Source: a virus. Taken from it: 57,209 bases of DNA. Made by a program: the position numbers and the translations under genes. This document shows positions 35,877 to 43,812 of this stretch, in pieces. The stretch spans positions 1 to 57,209 of IMG/VR virus record IMGVR_UViG_3300020220_000057; one strand, 5' to 3'. The notes beneath the pieces were generated by a model. It ran no database searches. It saw only the letters and a list, made by a program, of their open reading frames with translations, and was not told the DNA's origin. The stretch's first letter is position 1, and each line of letters opens with the position of its first letter.

Positions 35877-37277
35877 TCATTTTGCACCTTTAGGTATTTG
35901 AATAGTGTCGCCCAAACGAGAAATTGGATGATCAGACGAGCCGCCACGAGAAATTATCCACAAAACTTGCGGAAAATTTTGACCAGGTTTTAACCATTGC
36001 TCAAACTTTACGTCGGAATAATAACCATCTGTTATTACGATGTTTAAATCTGATTTAGTATTTAACATGTGAGTTAGAGAATCTGACAAACATGTTCCAC
36101 CCATTTTTACTTCTTTTTTAAGAGGCTCTCTATCGCCTATTTTATACTTAGATGAAAAATAATTAACATCAGAAAACAAATTTATGGAACAACGTCGATT
36201 GCCTACTTTAAGAAATTCATCAACTGTGTCTAAAAATTCATTCATTTCTTCTTGCGATATCGAACCAGACGTGTCGATGTACATTGCCAACTTTGGCAAG
36301 TCTCCTTCTTTTGTTCCGGGTGCTTTATTGCCAAATCTACGAGATTTTCTTGCCCATGAATATTTTCTATCAATACCCGTTGCCGATCTCTTAATTGCAG
36401 CTAAAATTAATTGACGATAATTTAATTCAGCTTTTCTTATTTTAATGTCTTCAAGAAGATCTTTGATACTAGATGGGAGATCGTCCCAGCTCATTGATTG
36501 CTTGACCATTGCGCGTTTTACAAGATCTTCTGTTGCATTTAGCACATCAGATTCTTCTGCATTGGCATGCCATTCATGACTGTCAAATTGCCTAGGCGCA
36601 TTCTTTGCATCTCCATCTTGACCATCTTTATTATCTTCATTGTCTTCTTCTTCGTATAGTTCCATTAATTTCTCAAAATAAAACTCCATTGTCTTTCCAT
36701 TTTGCCATGGAGTTTTTTTCTTACTTTTTTCATCTTCATCATAAAAATTCGATGGCAACATAGCGTGACCACAGCATAAGTCATTGGAACATTGAGCTCC
36801 TTGCTTCATCTCTTCTAAAGGAGGACATTGTCTACAACCTTGCGGTAGATTTTTAATCAATGTATTAATCGACATGTCGCCTGCGATATTTAACAAGCGT
36901 CTTTTATGATCACTTACCTTCATAAAAGGAACACGAATCAAATGTTTGTGAGTTATGTGACAGATTTCATGAATTAAAACAGCAACTCGCTGCTCAGGCG
37001 ACAAAGCTTTGCAAAAAAAACGCGGATTTATAAACATCTCATATCGTGCGTTGTCTGGACTAAAACTAACACCCGCTGTTGGAACCATGTATGAATATTG
37101 AATATTCATCAACGAAAGCATAGCACCGTAAAATGTATGATATTTGTTTACTTCATAAAGTGCGGTTGCTAGACATTGTTTTTTTAGCTCTTCTGATGTG
37201 TCATCTTTTGCAACCATAACTAAAGCTTTTTTCTTTGTAACGCTATTGTCAGCGGTTGCAACTGCCTGAGTAGACAT
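35877..37277 (-). CDS. Metallopeptidase-like plus VWA-like domain protein, 466 aa
   Basis: The ATG at 37277 follows GGAGGTATGT. The N-terminal domain contains HEICHITHKH (HExxH at 103-107) like putative DUF2201-type metallopeptidases, then a Cys-rich segment (CRQCPP...CSNDLCCGH, 148-171) and an acidic linker (about 208-228). The C-terminal domain has a MIDAS-type DTSGS (335-339) typical of VWA-like domains, followed by FSDVNYF and a GGTCLSD turn. Such proteins work with MoxR AAA+ ATPases, and one is encoded nearby at 40127-41242. A TCCGATTC element ends 27 bases upstream. Confidence 0.8.
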   Translation of the reverse strand: MSTQAVATADNSVTKKKALVMVAKDDTSEELKKQCLATALYEVNKYHTFYGAMLSLMNIQYSYMVPTAGVSFSPDNARYEMFINPRFFCKALSPEQRVAVLIHEICHITHKHLIRVPFMKVSDHKRRLLNIAGDMSINTLIKNLPQGCRQCPPLEEMKQGAQCSNDLCCGHAMLPSNFYDEDEKSKKKTPWQNGKTMEFYFEKLMELYEEEDNEDNKDGQDGDAKNAPRQFDSHEWHANAEESDVLNATEDLVKRAMVKQSMSWDDLPSSIKDLLEDIKIRKAELNYRQLILAAIKRSATGIDRKYSWARKSRRFGNKAPGTKEGDLPKLAMYIDTSGSISQEEMNEFLDTVDEFLKVGNRRCSINLFSDVNYFSSKYKIGDREPLKKEVKMGGTCLSDSLTHMLNTKSDLNIVITDGYYSDVKFEQWLKPGQNFPQVLWIISRGGSSDHPISRLGDTIQIPKGAK

Positions 37278-37304
37278 ACATACCTCCATGTTTATTATTT
37301 AATA

Positions 37305-37312
37305 GAATCGGA
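37305..37312 (-). promoter_or_regulatory. TCCGATTC element, upstream of metallopeptidase-VWA gene
   Basis: Minus-strand sequence AATCCGATTCTATTA. It ends 27 bases before the ATG at 37277 and sits in the intergenic gap directly before the GGAGG site. Confidence 0.65.
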
Positions 37313-37316
37313 TTTT

Positions 37317-37586
37317 TTATTTCTCTGGAAGTCTTCGACTAAGAATCTCTAATACAGAATCTATCATTTTAGATGATGTTGCATCGTTTTTTGATGCATT
37401 AATGGTCTCAGCAAGTCTATCTGCAAGTATTCCAACCACTTCCTTAGGATGCAAACCGTTTGAAATTGCACCTTTTATTGAGTCATCTACGTTAGATGCA
37501 AAACGCCAAGCGACTAAGGTTTTACGATCAACTGTTCCATCTGGTTTTCTAAGAGGAATCACCTTGCCGTTTTGCTTTTTATCCAT
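37317..37586 (-). CDS. Hypothetical protein, 89 aa
   Basis: This starts with a basic segment (MDKKQNGKVIPLRKPDG) and continues as a helical domain with regular hydrophobic spacing (KEVVGILADRLAETINASKN). No family is recognised. It directly precedes the metallopeptidase-VWA gene but is separated from it by a TCCGATTC element. Confidence 0.55.
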   Translation of the reverse strand: MDKKQNGKVIPLRKPDGTVDRKTLVAWRFASNVDDSIKGAISNGLHPKEVVGILADRLAETINASKNDATSSKMIDSVLEILSRRLPEK

Positions 37587-37859
37587 TTAAGTTCTTTCTG
37601 ATTTAGAATCATTTTTTTTCTTAAGATAACTTCTACTTGGCATAAGTGGCTCAAGGGGTTTTTTAAAAATAGCATACTTTGGATCGTTTTCTTTTTCTTT
37701 TTCTATCTCTTGCTCAACGACTTTATCTCTATGCTGCGACCAGTGAACAAATTCTTCTGTATCTTCTTGTTTTTTTCTTATTGAATCTTCTAAAAACAAA
37801 TAATATTCTTCTTGTTCTATGCGTTCTGTTTTATGCTTTTTTTTATTTCTAGACCCCAT
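37587..37859 (-). CDS. Hypothetical highly charged protein, 90 aa
   Basis: GGGGAGTGCTCC precedes the ATG. Lys and Glu make up a large part of the sequence (VVEQEIEKEKENDPKYAIFK), suggesting long helices or disorder. No family is recognised. The stop abuts the next ATG. Confidence 0.5.
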   Translation of the reverse strand: MGSRNKKKHKTERIEQEEYYLFLEDSIRKKQEDTEEFVHWSQHRDKVVEQEIEKEKENDPKYAIFKKPLEPLMPSRSYLKKKNDSKSERT

Positions 37860-37922
37860 GGAGCACTCCCCTTTTTTACTTGTGGCTAGATATGTCTATC
37901 TTATCACAAGCTCGACAGAGAG

Positions 37923-38165
37923 TTATGTAATTATGCAAGATTTAAAACCTCCTTTAATGACACTGTTTGTGTTTTTGCAAATATTATGTTTTTCTATCTT
38001 AATAGTTTTTAATCTTGTTTTTCTTAATCTCATGTCTATTTTGTCAAAAGTATCAAAATGATTATTGTTTTTCCAATAATAAACTACATTATATTTAATG
38101 TTTTCCTCCTCTCCTCCTTCTTCCTCAATAAGGTCTTCATATACCTCAATCAACTCTTCATTCAT
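37923..38165 (-). CDS. Hypothetical protein, 80 aa
   Basis: The ATG overlaps the end of thyX by 8 bases and has GGAG seven bases upstream, so it is coupled to thyX. It has an acidic N-terminus (EELIEVYEDLIEEEGGEEEN) and a basic C-terminal half. An overlapping plus-strand frame of similar length exists but has no ribosome site and breaks the operon logic. Function is unknown. Confidence 0.5.
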   Translation of the reverse strand: MNEELIEVYEDLIEEEGGEEENIKYNVVYYWKNNNHFDTFDKIDMRLRKTRLKTIKIEKHNICKNTNSVIKGGFKSCIIT

Positions 38166-39039
38166 TAGAAATCTCCATTAAATTATTTTTAATAAGATCA
38201 ATGGTTTGAGGTGCTTCTTCTAATATTTGACGAAACTGTGTCCAGCCTCTAAAGTTTCTAGAAAAATAATCAAGCTCATCTTCAGGTATTGCTATATGCT
38301 CAAACGGCGAGGCGTGAATTGGTTTTGATTCGCCTAGTTGCAAAAATATTCTAAGGTCATTGTTTAAATCAGATGCTCCACCATCTATCTTGTCATAAGA
38401 AACACGCGCACATCTAGCGACTGATTTTACAATCAAGGACGATAGGAATTTTGGATCGCTGATGTCTCCTGCGTTTTTCTCATCTTCTGTCACAAAAGGC
38501 AAATGCATATCATTGTGATCTGTTTTTAAAATTGAGCAACTAGAATCTAATTGCTTTTTCATATTTTTAGCAAGCTCAGCCAATTCAGGTTGTGCGTCTT
38601 CATGATCTCTTAAAACAAAAAAATTGTCAAATTCAGTTGCTGTAACAACCATTTTCATGTGTACAAATGGTTCAAGTAATCTATTACAATGTTGTTTATG
38701 CACCCCAATGTCTGCCAGTGCTCTTGCACAGCTTATCATTTCATCTCTTGCCTTTCTCCAAATAATCTTTGCCTGTGCCTCTTGCTCGGGCAATAAATAC
38801 TCAGATGCCTGCATCCCTTTTTTATTTTTAGAAAATCTGATTGGAAGCGCTGTGTCTTCTATAATTCTATCTACAAAAGTTTTAAGTGGTATTGCTCTAG
38901 AAGACGCAGCATTTCTAGAAAAAACTCTATGTGTCATTATTTCAGCATGGATAAAACGAGGATATATTAATACAAAGGTTGTTATTCTATTTCCAAAATT
39001 ATTTATAGAATCTGCTATTATTTCTGATTTTATAGTCAT
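38158..39039 (-). CDS. thyX: Flavin-dependent thymidylate synthase ThyX, 293 aa
   Basis: ThyX methylates dUMP to dTMP using FAD, NADPH and methylene-THF. The ThyX motif RHRxxSxNxxSxR is present as THRVFSRNAASSR (residues 36-48), with the first Arg replaced by Thr. The helix HCNRLLEPFVHMKMVVTATE followed by NFFVLRDHEDAQPEL supplies the family's Arg and the AQ-E helix. AGGTAAAAA precedes the ATG. With dCMP deaminase and RNR in the window it completes a route from cytidine nucleotides to dTTP. Confidence 0.9.
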   Translation of the reverse strand: MTIKSEIIADSINNFGNRITTFVLIYPRFIHAEIMTHRVFSRNAASSRAIPLKTFVDRIIEDTALPIRFSKNKKGMQASEYLLPEQEAQAKIIWRKARDEMISCARALADIGVHKQHCNRLLEPFVHMKMVVTATEFDNFFVLRDHEDAQPELAELAKNMKKQLDSSCSILKTDHNDMHLPFVTEDEKNAGDISDPKFLSSLIVKSVARCARVSYDKIDGGASDLNNDLRIFLQLGESKPIHASPFEHIAIPEDELDYFSRNFRGWTQFRQILEEAPQTIDLIKNNLMEISNE

Positions 39040-39062
39040 TTTTTACCTACGTATTTATTCAA

Positions 39063-39740
39063 TTATTCCTCTGACACTTTCTTCATTTGGGCGTCTGCTT
39101 TATCTTTTAAATAAAGCCATTTTACAACATAAGAAGAGCTTTCAACATTTGTAATATTTTTTAGAGATTTTAATTGTTTAAGTTGATCAGATGCTAATCC
39201 GGCATTATAGGCAACAAGAGCAGCTGCTGTATTTCCATTAAAATTATCAAGCAAAGCTTTAAATCTACATGCACCAACTAATAAATTGATATCTGGATTC
39301 TTAAGATCCTCTGGTCGAACATCATTCATTCCGCATCGTTCGGCAAATTCTTTTGCATATTTTGGAATTACCTGTGTCAACCCCACGGCTCCTGCGCTTG
39401 AGACAGCATCGGTGTTGAATTTTGATTCAATAGCTATCATTGTTACAAAATGCTTTTTTTCTTCTAAAGAAGAAAAAATATCATTAGAAACATTTACTAT
39501 ACTTCTTGCGATCACGTTCTTTTTTGCAAAAGAAGCATTGGTATTTACGATATTCATCATTAATAATACATAATTGCCTAAAACATGATCAGTATTTACT
39601 GATTCTTTTGATTGAATTGATGTTTTTTCAAAATTTACGTCTTTTTTTGGGTTTTCTTTTAAAGGACTTGCCCCTTTTGTTTCGCAAGATAGATTTATCA
39701 TTGCCATTGATATCAGAATTGTTTTTGATAAAAGCTTCAT
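39063..39740 (-). CDS. Secreted lytic transglycosylase (SLT-like), 225 aa
   Basis: This is a peptidoglycan-cleaving enzyme of the Slt/MltC type. The chosen ATG (39740) yields MKLLSKTILISMAMINLSCE, a short signal with a Cys at position 19 that may be lipidated although the lipobox is imperfect. The catalytic motif is AIESKFNTDAVSSAGAVGLT (E-S...G-x-G-L-T/Q), followed by ACRFKALLDNFNGNTAAALV and AYNAG, all typical of the family. It could be an early-acting cell-wall enzyme or part of lysis. Its first 113 bases overlap the 3' end of the neighbouring gene in another frame. Confidence 0.8.
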   Translation of the reverse strand: MKLLSKTILISMAMINLSCETKGASPLKENPKKDVNFEKTSIQSKESVNTDHVLGNYVLLMMNIVNTNASFAKKNVIARSIVNVSNDIFSSLEEKKHFVTMIAIESKFNTDAVSSAGAVGLTQVIPKYAKEFAERCGMNDVRPEDLKNPDINLLVGACRFKALLDNFNGNTAAALVAYNAGLASDQLKQLKSLKNITNVESSSYVVKWLYLKDKADAQMKKVSEE

Positions 39741-40119
39741 TTGTCTTGTTCCCCTTTGCATCGCCAAACAGAGAGTCTTCAAATATTTTAGATCTCACAT
39801 TTGATAAGCTTATTATTTTTTCAGATTCAATTGAGTTTATATTTATGGTTATTTCTTCTTTTTTATTTTCAGAACCACCATAAGATCTATTTCTATCATC
39901 TCTCAAATGAAAACGAATTTTAATATTACCTAATTTTTCATAATAAGATCTAGATACTTTTTTAGTTGATAGAAAAATCTTTAATAGACTATCTATTTTT
40001 TCAACAAGAATCTTAACAAGATCGTCTGCATTGGCGTGTTTGTTATATCTTACACGATACTGATCAAGTAAGCGCATATCTAATATAATTTTTACGATAT
40101 TGTCGCTAACTTGATCCAT
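39628..40119 (-). CDS. Hypothetical protein with basic tail, 163 aa
   Basis: The N-terminal 110 residues are mixed alpha/beta (MDQVSDNIVKIILDMRLLDQ at its start, KIRFHLRDDRNRSYGGSEN in the middle). The last 40 residues are Asn/Lys/Arg-rich, ending KRKPKKRRKF. That tail is encoded in the same DNA as the transglycosylase signal peptide, in a different frame. No family is recognised; the tail suggests nucleic-acid or membrane-surface binding. Confidence 0.5.
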   Translation of the reverse strand: MDQVSDNIVKIILDMRLLDQYRVRYNKHANADDLVKILVEKIDSLLKIFLSTKKVSRSYYEKLGNIKIRFHLRDDRNRSYGGSENKKEEITININSIESEKIISLSNVRSKIFEDSLFGDAKGNKTNEAFIKNNSDINGNDKSILRNKRGKSFKRKPKKRRKF

Positions 40120-40126
40120 GCGTGTC

Positions 40127-41242
40127 TCACTTTTTTACATTATTAAGTTTAATGTTTTGCTTAAGAATGTTCACAAGATCCGGATGTTTTTTGGAAAAAT
40201 CTGTAAATGCATCATTGATATTTGTCTTTGCAGTTTTAATAATACACTCCTTGATTAAGGTCAATGCTTGATCAGAATTAATTACCTTTGCAACCTCCAC
40301 CATTACATCTTCGCCGACCTGCTCCTCAGAAGGACTTGTACCTCCGTATGCCTTGATGAGAGATTCAACCGTGACAGCAATCATGTCGCCTTGATACTTG
40401 TCAGGTTGAGATTGTTGCTTGAGTTTGTTAAGAGCTTTCTTCTTATCGCTTAAAAGATCTTGAGCTGTTACAGGAGCATCATCGTGTACGAATTTCCAGA
40501 ATTCAGCACCAGTATCTTTGCCTAAGATAGACAGGGCGATAGTACGATGTAGGGCTTTATCTTCTAGCGAGCCGGCTTCATGTGCTGCATTCAGCTGAGC
40601 CCATGTGCGTGGAGATACATAACGTCCATCTTTGCCAAGAGATGATGCGTCTTTGTATGTCCATGTCCCTGATTTGACAAACATTTGAATCGTATTGCAG
40701 AAGCTTTTGTTAGTCATATATTCTACAAATGTATTGTGATCATATTCTACGTCAAAAGACACAAAACGATTTCTAAGAGCAGTATCCATTGAATTAACAT
40801 CATACTCAGCAGATTCCGGATTAATGCATGCGGCAATAATCCATCCATCTGGAAGACTATAATTATGAATTGTCCTATCTGTAAGAAGCTGCATCATTGT
40901 ATTCATAATTGCAGTAGTTCCACGATTAGGCTCCTCAAGGAGAAGAAGGCCTTCTCCCTCTGTTGGCCAAAAGTCGGGAAGATGATGAACAGTTCGTTGA
41001 CGACCGTATGGATCGACTTCACTAGAAGGAAAACCAATGATATCAGGGGCTTCCATGTACGCAAGACGAAGATCGATAAAACCAAAAGATGAATTCTTTT
41101 TTCGTTTTTGCTCTACCCATTGTTGACAAATTTGAGACTTGCCGATGCCTGCTGCACCTGCAAACAATGGATTAAAAATCTGACCTTTTTTACGAGCTTC
41201 ATATGTAAGATCAAGGACTTCTACGATTCTGGATGGTTTCAT
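40127..41242 (-). CDS. MoxR-type AAA+ ATPase, 371 aa
   Basis: AAGGAGGCGAC precedes the ATG. Walker A is GAAGIGKSQ (29-37), Walker B LLLLEEPNRG (about 97-106), and sensor 1 is in IIAACINPES. The arrangement NRGTTAIMNTMMQLLTDRTI is typical of MoxR and CbbQ/NorQ-like ATPases. They act as chaperones for VWA-domain partners; the metallopeptidase-VWA protein at 35877-37277 is the obvious candidate. Two TCCGATTC elements lie upstream. Confidence 0.85.
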   Translation of the reverse strand: MKPSRIVEVLDLTYEARKKGQIFNPLFAGAAGIGKSQICQQWVEQKRKKNSSFGFIDLRLAYMEAPDIIGFPSSEVDPYGRQRTVHHLPDFWPTEGEGLLLLEEPNRGTTAIMNTMMQLLTDRTIHNYSLPDGWIIAACINPESAEYDVNSMDTALRNRFVSFDVEYDHNTFVEYMTNKSFCNTIQMFVKSGTWTYKDASSLGKDGRYVSPRTWAQLNAAHEAGSLEDKALHRTIALSILGKDTGAEFWKFVHDDAPVTAQDLLSDKKKALNKLKQQSQPDKYQGDMIAVTVESLIKAYGGTSPSEEQVGEDVMVEVAKVINSDQALTLIKECIIKTAKTNINDAFTDFSKKHPDLVNILKQNIKLNNVKK

Positions 41243-41266
41243 GTCGCCTCCTTATGTTTTAAAATA

Positions 41267-41274
41267 GAATCGGA
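41267..41274 (-). promoter_or_regulatory. TCCGATTC element, upstream of MoxR gene
   Basis: Minus-strand sequence CATCCGATTCTATTT. It ends 24 bases before the MoxR ATG at 41242, followed by AAGGAGG. Confidence 0.65.
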
Positions 41275-41282
41275 TGACATAG

Positions 41283-41300
41283 CTATAAGAATATTGACAT
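41283..41300 (-). CDS. Possible 5-codon leader ORF (MSIFL)
   Basis: GAAGGAGGAA followed at once by ATG TCA ATA TTC TTA TAG. A full Shine-Dalgarno site and a TCCGATTC element 20 bases upstream stand in front of an ORF of only five codons, between two promoter-like elements. It could be a regulatory leader for the MoxR gene or the scar of a deleted gene. Confidence 0.3.
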   Translation of the reverse strand: MSIFL

Positions 41301-41320
41301 TTCCTCCTTCAATAGAAATA

Positions 41321-41328
41321 GAATCGGA
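41321..41328 (-). promoter_or_regulatory. TCCGATTC element, distal copy before MoxR gene
   Basis: Minus-strand sequence AATCCGATTCTATTT, in the divergent gap between the MoxR gene and the secreted ClpP-like gene. It ends 20 bases before the mini-ORF ATG. Confidence 0.6.
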
Positions 41329-41340
41329 TTTACTTTTTTA

Positions 41341-41347
41341 GTATAAC
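41341..41347 (+). promoter_or_regulatory. Possible -10 element for secreted ClpP-like gene
   Basis: GTATAAC lies about 50 bases before the ATG at 41398. The same GTATAAC stands 30 bases upstream of the second ClpP-like gene (42765-42771), and GTATAAG is upstream of 49038. No matching -35 box is evident, so this is a weak call. Confidence 0.3.
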
Positions 41348-41397
41348 TTAATTTAATTTGCTGCAAATCAACGTAAGCAAACACGGGGATCCTTGTG

Positions 41398-42210
41398 ATG
41401 AAAAAAGTTATTAGTCTATTTAGTACGTTTATTAGTTTAGCTTTTCCGCTTGTTTCAAGTGCTTCCTCGCCACAAGAGGTTCTTGTTCTCGATAAAGATA
41501 ATCATATTCTTTTAAATGGAGAAATAAATTCAAAAATGTCAAGTGAGTTTATTTCTCAAATGTTGAAAACAAAATCTGACAATTTAGTTGTGTACATAAA
41601 TTCTCCCGGTGGCTCTGTTATCTCTGGTATGAAAATTGTTCAAACTGCAAAAGATATTAAAGCAAATAATAGTAATTTAAAAATAACATGCTATGTTGAC
41701 TTTGCGGCATCAATGGCTTTTGTAATAACACAAACAATATGCGATGAGAGAATAGTTGGTGAAACCTCTGTTCTAATGCAGCATCAAGCAACTTTTGGAG
41801 TACAAGGAAGAACCGGTGAAATAGCTGCAAGAACTGGTATGGTTCTTTCTATTTTAGATGTTATGGACTCTGCTCAGGCAAAAAGATTGAAAATCACAAA
41901 AGATGAACTTCGTAAAAAATCAAAAGACGAATGGTGGCTAGTTGGTAAAAATGCAGTAAAAAACAACGCAGCAGATAAAAAAGGCTCTGTTGTTTGCACT
42001 GCGGAATTGGTTGATTTAATTAAAAAAGAAACTCTAATAATATTGGGAGCAAAAATAGAATTATCATGGTCTAGTTGTCCGTTGGTTGAATATCCAGTTA
42101 AAATTGAAGTAAATAGAAAAGATATTTCACCAGAAGAAAAAACTAAAATAGAAAACAAAATCTATGAATCTATAGAAAATAGAAAAAAGATATTTACAAC
42201 AAGTCCTTAA
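41398..42210 (+). CDS. Secreted ClpP/SppA-like serine protease, 270 aa
   Basis: A classical signal peptide (MKKVISLFSTFISLAFPLVS then SASS) starts at the ATG at 41398 after GGGGAT; an adjoining GTG is the alternative. The crotonase/ClpP fold is shown by VVYINSPGGSVISGM, the nucleophile Ser in DFAASMAFVI, the His in LMQHQA, and a late Asp in VKNNAADK. The C-terminal 90 residues lie outside the ClpP core. A ClpP-like protease with a Sec signal would act in the periplasm without Clp ATPases, as SppA-type enzymes do. It is one of two such paralogues within 1.5 kb and is on the plus strand against the local trend. Confidence 0.8.
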   Translation: MKKVISLFSTFISLAFPLVSSASSPQEVLVLDKDNHILLNGEINSKMSSEFISQMLKTKSDNLVVYINSPGGSVISGMKIVQTAKDIKANNSNLKITCYVDFAASMAFVITQTICDERIVGETSVLMQHQATFGVQGRTGEIAARTGMVLSILDVMDSAQAKRLKITKDELRKKSKDEWWLVGKNAVKNNAADKKGSVVCTAELVDLIKKETLIILGAKIELSWSSCPLVEYPVKIEVNRKDISPEEKTKIENKIYESIENRKKIFTTSP

Positions 42211-42485
42211 TTCATAATGGCATCGGACGGACGATCTGGATCTCCGTCCATCATTAACTTTTCTACTAGCATAGAAGCCATTACTGATTTTGTTTTGTAT
42301 CTTTTAGATACATTTATGTTCAATTCTGCATTGTTATTTGACAGTGATTCATATATTTTTTGTGCAAAATTGGTTATTTCTATCAAGCTTGCTAATTCTT
42401 CCGTCGTAAAATAAATCTCTACAAACCCTCCAGATTCAGAGGCGAATAGAGTTGGACGTTTAACCTTACCTGATAATTCATCCAT
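42207..42485 (-). CDS. Hypothetical protein, 92 aa
   Basis: The product has a beta strand (GGFVEIYFTTEELASLIEIT) followed by helices. Its stop overlaps the stop region of the plus-strand protease gene, a tight convergent junction. The ATG lies inside the last codons of the upstream gene. No family is recognised. Confidence 0.55.
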   Translation of the reverse strand: MDELSGKVKRPTLFASESGGFVEIYFTTEELASLIEITNFAQKIYESLSNNNAELNINVSKRYKTKSVMASMLVEKLMMDGDPDRPSDAIMN

Positions 42486-42747
42486 CTATTTTGATTCCTC
42501 TTTTTCGAAGTTTTTCTAGCAAATCATGAGGAAGATTAGAATTATCAACCTTGATAGGTTTTTTCTCTCTTTTTTCCAAAGTAGAAAAATATAATTCACC
42601 TTCCGACAGATCCATTATACATCCTACCATGTTTACTAACACTTCTTGCCTGTTCTTTTTAGGTTCTATATATTCCAAGGTTTGTTTCTTGCCACCTCTA
42701 GCTAAAAACTGCTCAATCGTTTCTGCTTCTACAACCTGCTTGTCCAT
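42478..42747 (-). CDS. Hypothetical protein with FLARGGKKQ motif, 89 aa
   Basis: The ATG at 42747 follows GAGGAGAATAT; an earlier in-frame start is poorer. The N-terminus AETIEQFLARGGKKQTLEYI resembles a short IxxFLxxGGK motif found in many small phage proteins. A conserved-looking C-terminus (SNLPHDLLEKLRKRGIKI) follows. Function is unknown; a small regulator or adaptor is possible. Confidence 0.55.
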   Translation of the reverse strand: MDKQVVEAETIEQFLARGGKKQTLEYIEPKKNRQEVLVNMVGCIMDLSEGELYFSTLEKREKKPIKVDNSNLPHDLLEKLRKRGIKIDG

Positions 42748-42764
42748 ATATTCTCCTCGCATAG

Positions 42765-42771
42765 GTATAAC
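42765..42771 (+). promoter_or_regulatory. Possible -10 element for cytosolic ClpP-like gene
   Basis: GTATAAC within ATAGGTATAACAATGATG, about 30 bases before the ATG at 42801. It is similar to AAGGTATAAGATGATTAAG upstream of the gene at 49038. No clear -35 box is present. Confidence 0.35.
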
Positions 42772-42800
42772 AATGATGTTGAGATTTAACAGAGGTCGCC

Positions 42801-43565
42801 ATGTCTGATAAAAATAAACTTGATGAACTTGTATCTACTGGAATAGATTGGGATAAGCGTAGAATCTATTTTGGAAGTATAGATTCGGGAGAGGATGGTG
42901 GTGAATTTTCTTGGCATACTGTAGAAAGAGCTATCAGAGCTATTCATAAAATGAGTGAAATAAATATAAATCCGATTGAAATTCACATGAATTCCGAAGG
43001 CGGCAATCCATATGACATGCTTAGACTCGTTGATGAGATTGAAGCAGCGCCTGTTCAAATAAAATTCATAGGCGGAGGTATGATTGCTAGTTGTGCAACA
43101 TGGGTTATGGCCGTATGTGATCATAGGTATCTCCATAAAAACACAACTGTATTGGTTCATGATGGGAATGACGGAATATCTGGAACACATACAGATGGTC
43201 AAATTCAAGCACAGCATTTGAAAAAAATGCAGGATAGACTTTATGATATTTATGAATCAAATTCAAGAATGCCAAAGTCTTTTTGGCAAGATTTATGCCA
43301 AAGAGATTTATATTTAAAGGCAGAAGAAGCTGTTTTATTAGGTTTGGCTGATGAGATTATAGACTCAAGAAAACGTGGTAATGTAAGAAAATCTAGAACA
43401 AAAAGACTAAACGGACAACCAAACGCAAAAGAAATGCAAGATCTCATAAAAGACCTTTATAAAAGAATAGAAAGAAGTCGAGTACCAAAGCTTGCAATGA
43501 ATGAAAGTAAAGAAGAATTTGATGATTCTTTAACTAATCCTTTTGAGGCTCAAGACAACCAATAG
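42801..43565 (+). CDS. ClpP-like protease, cytosolic, 254 aa
   Basis: This has the ClpP/crotonase fold without a signal peptide. HMNSEGGNPYDMLRLVDEI is the oxyanion region. The nucleophile Ser is in GGGMIASCATWVMA, the His in TTVLVHDG, and the Asp in EEAVLLGLADEII, so the triad looks complete. A basic segment (KRGNVRKSRTKRLNGQPN) and an acidic tail extend past the ClpP core. The ATG has only AGAGG close by. It might be a head-maturation-type protease or a Clp-like peptidase recruited by a phage AAA+ protein. It lies alone on the plus strand among minus-strand genes. Confidence 0.8.
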   Translation: MSDKNKLDELVSTGIDWDKRRIYFGSIDSGEDGGEFSWHTVERAIRAIHKMSEININPIEIHMNSEGGNPYDMLRLVDEIEAAPVQIKFIGGGMIASCATWVMAVCDHRYLHKNTTVLVHDGNDGISGTHTDGQIQAQHLKKMQDRLYDIYESNSRMPKSFWQDLCQRDLYLKAEEAVLLGLADEIIDSRKRGNVRKSRTKRLNGQPNAKEMQDLIKDLYKRIERSRVPKLAMNESKEEFDDSLTNPFEAQDNQ

Positions 43566-43812
43566 CTTTGTCATTATTATAAATGTAAATAACAGCAGGT
43601 AGTTTTCCACAAACCACCTCTGTTTTTATATTTTCATAGTTTTCATCTATAAAATTTTTATCATTTTGACTACAAAATTTATAAAATTCATTAATTATCT
43701 GCTCTTTGCATGGCAGCAATGGTAAGTTACAGTATCCTAGGTTTCCATAATTTCCATAATAACCAGTAGTTAAATCTAATACTTTGTATTTATACATTGT
43801 GCCAAATTTCAT
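43534..43812 (-). CDS. Hypothetical protein, 92 aa
   Basis: CAAGGAGCAAAAA precedes the ATG. The protein is Tyr/Asn/Cys-rich (MKFGTMYKYKVLDLTTGYYG at its start) with several Cys residues. It converges with and overlaps the plus-strand ClpP-like gene by 32 bases. No family is recognised. Confidence 0.55.
   Translation of the reverse strand: MKFGTMYKYKVLDLTTGYYGNYGNLGYCNLPLLPCKEQIINEFYKFCSQNDKNFIDENYENIKTEVVCGKLPAVIYIYNNDKAIGCLEPQKD

Noticed and set aside
37819-38061. Plus-strand open frame of 80 codons, hydrophobic
   Set aside because: It overlaps the minus-strand gene coupled to thyX, has no Shine-Dalgarno site and reads against a continuous minus-strand gene string.
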